From positions 1 to 61,371 of the forward strand of contig JAJYDQ010000014.1 in NCBI GenBank assembly GCA_021777225.1: a DNA stretch of 61,371 nucleotides. Reading direction: 5' to 3'. The stretch is from Deltaproteobacteria bacterium. Its GTDB lineage: Bacteria > Desulfobacterota > Desulfomonilia > Desulfomonilales > Desulfomonilaceae. This document shows, in pieces, positions 56,904 to 61,371 of this stretch (positions within the stretch are counted from its first letter, which is position 1; each line of letters starts with the position of its first letter). A program made the position numbers and the translations under genes. The notes beneath the pieces are model-generated. The model made no database searches. It had not been told where the DNA came from and saw nothing but the letters and a program-made list of their open reading frames with translations.

Positions 56904-58103
56904 TTACCTCTGTGACCATGGAGGAATAGGGTATACATAAGGTTTACTCGCATATTCCCTGGGCCACACCAATTCAAATTTCTCTTTCTGCCATTGGCCC
57001 ATATAGCTGGGAAGAAGGTTTTGCTGAGATTTTTTGCCATATGATATAAATTTTATATGTCCATACATGGAATCCATGTCGGTCTTTGTCAGGGCCTCCC
57101 GGACACTTTCCCGTGAAAGTTCGGACGCTCGCCTGAGAGCATCGGCAATCACATACAAAGCTACATACGCTTGAGCGGCGACAAATTGAGGCGGACCATC
57201 AAACCGTTTCCTGTAATTATCGTAATACTCCTTTGCGCCGGGAAACGGTAAGCTCTCGGACCAGAGTGTCGCGGAATATATATAGTCAGCAGCCTTCCCC
57301 GCGTTCTTGACAAACTCTGGTAGAGCAAATCCACCACCGCCGCCTACAAACAGTTTGGGGGTAAAATTCAACTCTTTGGACTGCCTGACTATAAGGCCCG
57401 CGTCCATCACGTAACAGATAGCATAAACAAGATCAGGATTGGCGCCTTTGAGCTTGGTAAGCAAAGGCTTGAAATCAACGGATCCCGATTCAAATCCCTC
57501 TTTTAAAATTACCTTACATCCCAATCCTTCACAAGCCTTGGCAAAGCTTTTACCCTGGGACTGTCCAAAAAGAGTGTTCTCGAAAATGACAGCCGCGGTT
57601 TGTGGTTTTGCCACATCTTTCAAAAAGGACAGCACCCCCTTGAAATACTCACTTGACGCCTGATTAACTCGGAAAACGTAATCCCATCCCATCTCGGTTA
57701 TGTTATCCGCCGCGCCGGTATGTGTCACATAGGGGACCTTGAAATTTTGAGCTACTCCCGCGATCGCATAGGTAACTGAAGATGAGTAACCACCTGTGAG
57801 AACGAGAATTTTATCTTTGGATATCAGTTTTTCCACCGCCGAACGGCCAACTTCCGGTCTACCTGTGTCATCTTCGACAAGAAGCTCAAGCTTCCTTCCC
57901 CTTATTCCGCCGGCTTTGTTAATTTCGTCCAAGGCAAGCTCATAAGAGTGTTTCTGCATTTCTCCAAACTTGGCCAGCTCTCCAGTTAGAGGAATCACAG
58001 CCCCAATAACAATTGGACCACTGTCTCCGCCTCCTGCCAGCGCCATTGAAGCGCAGGACAGGATGCAGCAAACCGCTACCACGAATAACGACACCTTTTT
58101 CAT
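56904..58103 (-). CDS. Liv-type ABC transporter substrate-binding protein (orphan)
   Basis: A 399-residue periplasmic binding protein of the peripla_BP_6 family. A signal peptide ends near ASMALAGG, and the mature start is PIVIGAVIPLTGELAKFGEM. GAGAGG is five bases from the ATG. No permease or ATPase genes accompany it, so it may share the Liv channel at 7.2-10.5 kb or another elsewhere. It lies directly upstream of the acyl-CoA ligase on the same strand (80 bases), which hints at an organic-acid ligand. Confidence 0.9.
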   Translation of the reverse strand: MKKVSLFVVAVCCILSCASMALAGGGDSGPIVIGAVIPLTGELAKFGEMQKHSYELALDEINKAGGIRGRKLELLVEDDTGRPEVGRSAVEKLISKDKILVLTGGYSSSVTYAIAGVAQNFKVPYVTHTGAADNITEMGWDYVFRVNQASSEYFKGVLSFLKDVAKPQTAAVIFENTLFGQSQGKSFAKACEGLGCKVILKEGFESGSVDFKPLLTKLKGANPDLVYAICYVMDAGLIVRQSKELNFTPKLFVGGGGGFALPEFVKNAGKAADYIYSATLWSESLPFPGAKEYYDNYRKRFDGPPQFVAAQAYVALYVIADALRRASELSRESVREALTKTDMDSMYGHIKFISYGKKSQQNLLPSYMGQWQKEKFELVWPREYASKPYVYPIPPWSQR

Positions 58104-58198
58104 ATTGGCCTCTCTTTGGCAACCATGATAAGGAACAAACAGAACTTGACTAATTCAATAGACTTTTGTCCCGGAACGTTTTACCCCAACAACCGGGG

Positions 58199-58249
58199 AG
58201 ACGCAAAAGAATTGACGTTTTAACCAATTCTATTGAGGTTTCCGCGTCT
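58199..58249. terminator. Nested inverted repeats downstream of nifS
   Basis: AGACGC (58199-58204) pairs with GCGTCT (58244-58249) around an inner GAATTG (58209-58214)/CAATTC (58225-58230) pair. It begins 14 bases after the nifS stop on the minus strand. No clean T-run follows, so it is a possible terminator or a regulatory site for the binding-protein gene. Confidence 0.35.
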
Positions 58250-58262
58250 TTAAAAGTCCAAT

Positions 58263-59408
58263 TCAGTCCCTTTTCGCGTTGATTAGTCCAGTCGAAAAAA
58301 TTTGTATCACTTGATCAATCTCAGACTCGCTTGTAAATTTACCTACAGAAAACCTGACCGTCCCCATTGCCCATTCGGGGTCAACTTTCATTGCCTGAAG
58401 TACGGGAGAAAAGCAAATCTGTTCAGAGGAATGGCAAGCGGAACCCACCGAAACCGCCACTTTATCTTCAATCCCGGCAAGGAATTCATTCGCGTTGACG
58501 CCCCTAAAACTGACATTGAAAGTGTTCGGTAATCTATCTACCGGATGCCCATTGAGCTGAATGTCCGTTATTGTTTCTTTGAGGCCTGAATGGAGTTTAT
58601 CTCTCATTTGTTTCATATGCTTAATATTTTTTACTATGTCCCGAGCGGCAATCTCGCACGCTTTTCCAAGTCCGACTATCTCGAGAACATTTTCGGTGCC
58701 GGGCCGCCTTCCACTCTCGTGGCCCGCTCCGTGCAAAAATTTTTCGAGGCAGACCCCTTTCCGGACATAAAGCGCTCCCACGCCCTTCGGCGCATACAGT
58801 TTATGTCCAGCCACGGAGAGAAGATCCACCCCTAGTTCATTGACGTCGATGGGAATTTTCCCAACCGATTGCGCAGCGTCCGTATGGAATATAACTCCGT
58901 GTTCTCCAGCGCTATCTGAAATCTGTTCGATTGGCTGGATTGTCCCAACTTCGTTATTAGCGTGCATAATTGTTATCAGAATGGTTCTGGGGGTTATGGC
59001 CTTTTCAACGTCCGAAACCTTCACCATGCCGAACTGGTCCACAGGCAAATACGAGACCTCAAAACCATGTTCCTCCAGGAATTTACAGACTTCGATAACC
59101 GCCGGATGTTCAATCTGGGATGTTATTATATGGTTTCCCTTATCCCTTTGACTGAACGCGATCCCTTTAATCGCATAATTATTCGATTCCGTTCCCCCGC
59201 TGGTAAAAACAATCTCATTCGGAACGCATTTGAGTAGAGACGCAACTTGCTCTCGAGCCCTATCGACAGCGTTTTTTGTTTGGGCTCCATACCAATGGGA
59301 ACTGGAAGGATTCCCAAAATAGTCAGTTAGAAATGGCCTCATAGCCTCAATCACTTCAGGGTCATGGGGCGTTGTAGCGTTGTAGTCCAGGTAAATTGGC
59401 GGGTTCAT
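58263..59408 (-). CDS. Cysteine desulfurase (NifS/IscS type)
   Basis: A PLP enzyme that takes sulfur from cysteine for Fe-S clusters or thiolation. The 381 residues open IYLDYNATTPHDPEV. The PLP-binding Lys is in SVAGHKLYAPKGVGALY, and the persulfide-forming Cys is in VSVGSACHSSEQICFSPVL. No nifU/iscU scaffold is adjacent, so the assignment to Nif, Isc or tRNA-thiolation service is open. It is divergent from the ArsR-type regulator across 448 bases. Confidence 0.94.
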   Translation of the reverse strand: MNPPIYLDYNATTPHDPEVIEAMRPFLTDYFGNPSSSHWYGAQTKNAVDRAREQVASLLKCVPNEIVFTSGGTESNNYAIKGIAFSQRDKGNHIITSQIEHPAVIEVCKFLEEHGFEVSYLPVDQFGMVKVSDVEKAITPRTILITIMHANNEVGTIQPIEQISDSAGEHGVIFHTDAAQSVGKIPIDVNELGVDLLSVAGHKLYAPKGVGALYVRKGVCLEKFLHGAGHESGRRPGTENVLEIVGLGKACEIAARDIVKNIKHMKQMRDKLHSGLKETITDIQLNGHPVDRLPNTFNVSFRGVNANEFLAGIEDKVAVSVGSACHSSEQICFSPVLQAMKVDPEWAMGTVRFSVGKFTSESEIDQVIQIFSTGLINAKRD

Positions 59409-59774
59409 GACTGTGGTTTAACCCTTTCTGAGTGGAAATTTTTCAATTGCGGGGTAATATCTCCAAGACAACGGAATTCGAACCATCGACTTTTTGGGAA
59501 AATATGAGAAGGAAAATCGATGACCAAAATGTGCCATACACTTTCGAAATTGACAAGGTCCTCTGGAATAATTCTTGGGCGTAAGTGACATTGAAAATGT
59601 TTTTGAAATGGGATTTTGGAAATGGTATGCCCCGAATCTGAAATCAGACTAGGCTGATCAATCATCAGTTTGTAGTTTGATTTCCGCTGATTGACGAATG
59701 TAATTCGTCGCGAACGGTCTAGGGCGCTAGTCTTGCCTAGAAAGAACTTCCCGTTGAACATAGGTTGAGAAATA
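59409..59774. other. Long non-coding stretch upstream of nifS
   Basis: About 370 bases with no convincing gene. A minus-strand frame of 133 codons (59405-59806) overlaps the nifS start by four bases, but it lacks a ribosome binding site, starts inside a short tandem repeat and has no recognisable family. I found no RNA gene or clear nifS promoter. It may be decayed sequence or an untranslated leader. Confidence 0.4.
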
Positions 59775-59798
59775 CTGCTGAAAAAGCTGCTGAAAAAG
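59775..59798. repeat. Tandem 12-base direct repeat
   Basis: Two exact copies of CTGCTGAAAAAG, at 59775-59786 and 59787-59798, ending one base before the -35 box of the arsR-type gene. It may be slipped-strand duplication or a protein-binding tandem site. Confidence 0.6.
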
Positions 59799-59799
59799 C

Positions 59800-59828
59800 T
59801 TGACATGCAACCAAGAGCGTATTAGTAT
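59800..59828 (+). promoter_or_regulatory. Promoter of the ArsR-family gene
   Basis: A perfect TTGACA (59800-59805), a 17-base spacer, and TAGTAT (59823-59828). The predicted transcription start near 59835 falls inside the putative operator. Confidence 0.65.
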
Positions 59829-59846
59829 TTAAATAGATACTTAAAT
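59827..59846. promoter_or_regulatory. Putative ArsR-type operator
   Basis: The inverted repeat ATTTAA (59827-59832) and TTAAAT (59841-59846) surrounds ATAGATAC. An overlapping AGTAT (59824-59828)/ATACT (59837-59841) pair is also present. It overlaps the -10 box and the start of transcription, the usual place for autorepression by ArsR/SmtB proteins. Inference from position and symmetry. Confidence 0.5.
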
Positions 59847-59856
59847 GGAGTTAACT

Positions 59857-60285
59857 GTGTGCCGTAAAGAAGCCGAACTATTCAAAGTTCTTGGTGTAGG
59901 ATCTAGAATCAGGATTATTGATCTCTTGAAGCAAAAGGGGCCTTTGTATGTGAATGAGATGGCTCGGACATTGGGCATTTCAGCCTCTGCGTTGTCCCAG
60001 CATCTCAAGATTCTTAGACATGCTGGCTTGGTTCAAAATCAACGAAAAGGTTTCTGGATAGCCTACGATGTGGACCCTGTTGCGTTGGAGCAGTGTAGGA
60101 AAGTTATTTCTGAGGTTTGTCAGTGCGGCTGTGAAGAAAGTTGCCGGGTGACAGACCTGGTGGGGTGTAGAGAAATTAGTCCAGGCGAGAGGGAACTGGC
60201 AAACTTGACAAAACGGGAGAAAGAACTTGAGGAGGAGTTGCAGAAGGTGAGGGTCCGACTGAAGAAGGTGAAAGAAGAGACATAA
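59857..60285 (+). CDS. ArsR family regulator with Cys cluster and coiled-coil tail
   Basis: A winged-helix repressor, 142 residues from the GTG at 59857, which has GGAG six bases upstream. The frame also has an ATG at 59845 inside the operator. The HTH core is VNEMARTLGISASALSQHLK, followed by the HAGLVQNQRKGFWIAYDV wing. After the core come a Cys cluster (CQCGCEESC, with two more Cys in CR and GCRE nearby) and a charged coiled coil (about 105-142). The Cys cluster is a plausible metal, Fe-S or thiol sensor. It probably represses itself and the genes downstream. Confidence 0.88.
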   Translation: MCRKEAELFKVLGVGSRIRIIDLLKQKGPLYVNEMARTLGISASALSQHLKILRHAGLVQNQRKGFWIAYDVDPVALEQCRKVISEVCQCGCEESCRVTDLVGCREISPGERELANLTKREKELEEELQKVRVRLKKVKEET

Positions 60286-60338
60286 TTTTTTTCAGTCATA
60301 TTTCAGTATCTGCTTAATTACTAATAATGTGAAGGAGG

Positions 60339-60886
60339 TTGCAATGGAAGAGAAAGCGTATTTCGTCGTACATAGTGAACGGTTCCAAAATCTTCGTTAC
60401 CTCAGCCGGAGAAGCCGACATTTACATGGTTCTTGTCAGGACGGATCATGAAAAGGGTCCGCAGGGAATGAGCTTGTTGATTATTGAAAGAGACACTGCA
60501 GGTCTTTCCTTCGGACGTCCCGAAGATCGGATGGCCTTACGAAGCGCCTCATCAAGAAAAGTGTTCTTAAGCGACTGTCCAGTTTATGATCACAGATATG
60601 ATCCTCGGAACAGAATCTGCCGAAGCATTCCTCCGTAGCTGTGCCGCCAGAGCCGACTCTTCGCCAGATACGGCCTGTCATCAACGGCTTGAAGGCAAAA
60701 CTTCTTGCCTCTGAGGCTGCCACAGATGTGAGTGACAAAGCAATCCAGACATCAGGTGGTCACGGATATTGCCACGACTTTGTTGTCGAAAGACTGTTCC
60801 GTGATGCACGAAGATTGACGCTTCACTTCAAGACATCCGAGTTACTCCAGCAAGATATTGTTAAGGCAGCATTGGGATTGCGATGA
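60339..60886 (+). pseudogene. Acyl-CoA dehydrogenase remnant
   Basis: Two pieces of one acyl-CoA dehydrogenase in different frames. The first (60339-60638) carries the middle beta-domain: YIVNGSKIFVTSAGEADIYM and GPQGMSLLIIERDTAGLSFG. The second (60641-60886) carries the C-terminal end, KAIQTSGGHGYCHDFVVERL followed by FRDARR. The N-terminal roughly 120 residues and about 100 residues between the pieces, which would include the catalytic base and FAD contacts, are missing, so no working enzyme can be made. A good AAGGAGG still lies before the old frame. Confidence 0.85.
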
Positions 60887-60970
60887 GACTATTTGATAGG
60901 GCGGTCGCGTTGCATATAACTGCCCTAGAGACACAGCGCACCGGCCCAAACAGAAAGGAGGTGATAGAGA

Positions 60971-61171
60971 ATGTGTCAACCAAGATCAGGGCACGGGTTT
61001 TCAAACACAGAAGTATGCGCTTGTGGCTGCTGCGATTGCGGATGCGCCACTTCGTTCCGTCGCTTCTTCTCCACAAAGGAGGAAGAGGAATGTTTGAAAA
61101 ACTACCGGGACCAATTAAGAAGGGAACTGGCTGGACTGGAAGAGCGCCTGAAGAAATATGAACAGGCGTAA
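60971..61171 (+). CDS. Tiny Cys-rich protein with coiled-coil tail
   Basis: A 66-residue protein with one of the strongest ribosome binding sites in the window (AGGAGGTGAT, spacing six), which selects this frame over a longer overlapping frame (60883-61161). The N-terminal third contains a CACGCCDCGC cluster. The rest is a charged amphipathic helix starting RRFFSTKEEEECLKNYRDQL and ending LEERLKKYEQA. The layout resembles small metal-linked proteins of the DUF5320 kind, but I cannot assign a name or activity. It follows the acyl-CoA dehydrogenase remnant and shares its layout with the tail of the ArsR-type regulator. Confidence 0.72.
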   Translation: MCQPRSGHGFSNTEVCACGCCDCGCATSFRRFFSTKEEEECLKNYRDQLRRELAGLEERLKKYEQA

Positions 61172-61271
61172 AACCATAGTTTCGCCCTTTGGGTATCGAT
61201 TTATAATGGGGCGGACAGACAATTTTTGAAAAAGATGGCGTTCCGCTCAAACCCGTTCTTTGGAAACAAAC

Positions 61272-61371
61272 GGAGGCTGTAAAATCTTTTGTGTAAATGG
61301 CCAAATTGGGTTTAAATCCGACACAAAGGAGTAAGAAGATGGCCATTACCGAGGAACTACTTGATGAACTG
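61272..61371 (+). mobile_element. Left end of a probable IS256-like insertion sequence, cut by window edge
   Basis: A terminal-repeat-like GGAGGCTGTAAAATCTTTTG begins at 61272 and is followed by GTGTAAAT, similar to ends I associate with IS256-family elements. A reading frame with a good ribosome binding site starts 67 bases inside. Only the left end is present, so no second repeat or target duplication can be checked here. Confidence 0.4.
61339..61371 (+). CDS. Start of a probable IS256-family transposase, partial
   Basis: The ATG at 61339 follows AAAGGAG at a spacing of seven and encodes MAITEELLDEL up to the window edge. This opening resembles the N-terminus of IS256-type transposases, but eleven residues cannot prove it. 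Its position inside the putative insertion-sequence end supports the call. Confidence 0.4.
   Translation, partial: MAITEELLDEL

Noticed and set aside
59405-59806. Minus-strand 133-codon frame that overlaps the nifS start by four bases
   Set aside because: The ATGA overlap is suggestive, but there is no ribosome binding site. The N-terminus is coded by the tandem repeat, and the composition does not look like a folded protein.
60883-61161. Plus-strand 92-codon frame overlapping the tiny Cys-rich gene
   Set aside because: It has no good ribosome site of its own. The very strong AGGAGGTGAT serves the ATG at 60971 in another frame, whose product has a sensible Cys cluster and coiled coil.
60861-61346. 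Long minus-strand frame of 161 codons at the right end
   Set aside because: It is antisense to the tiny Cys-rich gene and the insertion-sequence end, with no family features or ribosome site.

Overview
The window reads as a chromosomal segment of a Gram-negative, probably anaerobic bacterium. The best fit is a deltaproteobacterium (Desulfobacterota, Desulfomonile/Syntrophobacter-like). The outer-membrane evidence is the run of lipid A, Lol and Bam genes with LpxI in place of LpxH. The anaerobe evidence is an Fe-S-type PurF, a DUF362 ferredoxin, a stand-alone 2[4Fe-4S] ferredoxin, EtfAB, branched-chain amide/amino-acid ABC systems and acyl-CoA enzymes. The assignment is inference from gene content; there is no 16S gene in the window.

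Layout. 0-7 kb: the end of a chemotaxis receptor, then a convergent tripartite RND efflux operon (TolC-type, adaptor, pump). 7.2-11.8 kb: a complete Liv-type ABC importer operon (livF, livG, livM, livH, binding protein). 11.9-19.2 kb: NhaA antiporter, DedA protein, a lipoprotein sugar-type binding protein paired with a receptor nucleotide cyclase, an Old Yellow Enzyme and a quinone-reductase-like protein. A tRNA-Gly with its own terminator follows. 19.4-22 kb: a MOSC protein and an EF-G-like GTPase with altered catalytic motifs.

22.2-35.6 kb is one long minus-strand envelope-biogenesis run. In transcription order it is lysS, lolC, lolD, bamA, skp, lpxD, lpxA, lpxI, msbA, lpxK and a heptosyltransferase-like GT9. 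It makes lipid A, flips it and inserts outer-membrane proteins and lipoproteins. fabZ and lpxB, often found in such clusters, are not in it.

35.8-46.5 kb (mostly plus strand): DUF362 ferredoxin, an exported Pro/Gln-rich protein with a near-consensus promoter, purF, ispD (minus), a small wHTH gene followed by a single-HKD nuclease-like gene, priA, a membrane-anchored thioredoxin, an exported phosphodiester-glycosidase-like protein and a TPR protein. 46.8-53.8 kb: etfBA behind a promoter with a perfect AT-rich palindrome, then cinA and polA (minus), a ferredoxin and an isochorismatase-family hydrolase. 53.9-59.4 kb (minus): metal-type permease, acyl-CoA ligase, a second Liv-type binding protein and a NifS cysteine desulfurase.

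The right end (59.4-61.4 kb) looks accessory. It has a 0.4 kb stretch without a convincing gene, an ArsR-type regulator with a Cys cluster and its own operator/promoter, a decayed acyl-CoA dehydrogenase, and a tiny Cys-rich coiled-coil protein with a very strong ribosome binding site. The last bases look like the left end of an insertion sequence (IS256-like) cut by the window edge.

No CRISPR array, prophage or recognised defence cassette is visible. The most unusual items are the binding-protein/cyclase pair, the EF-G paralogue lacking the catalytic histidine, BamA with an extra N-terminal domain, the wHTH-HKD pair beside priA, and the ArsR/Cys-rich small protein pair that share a similar coiled-coil tail.
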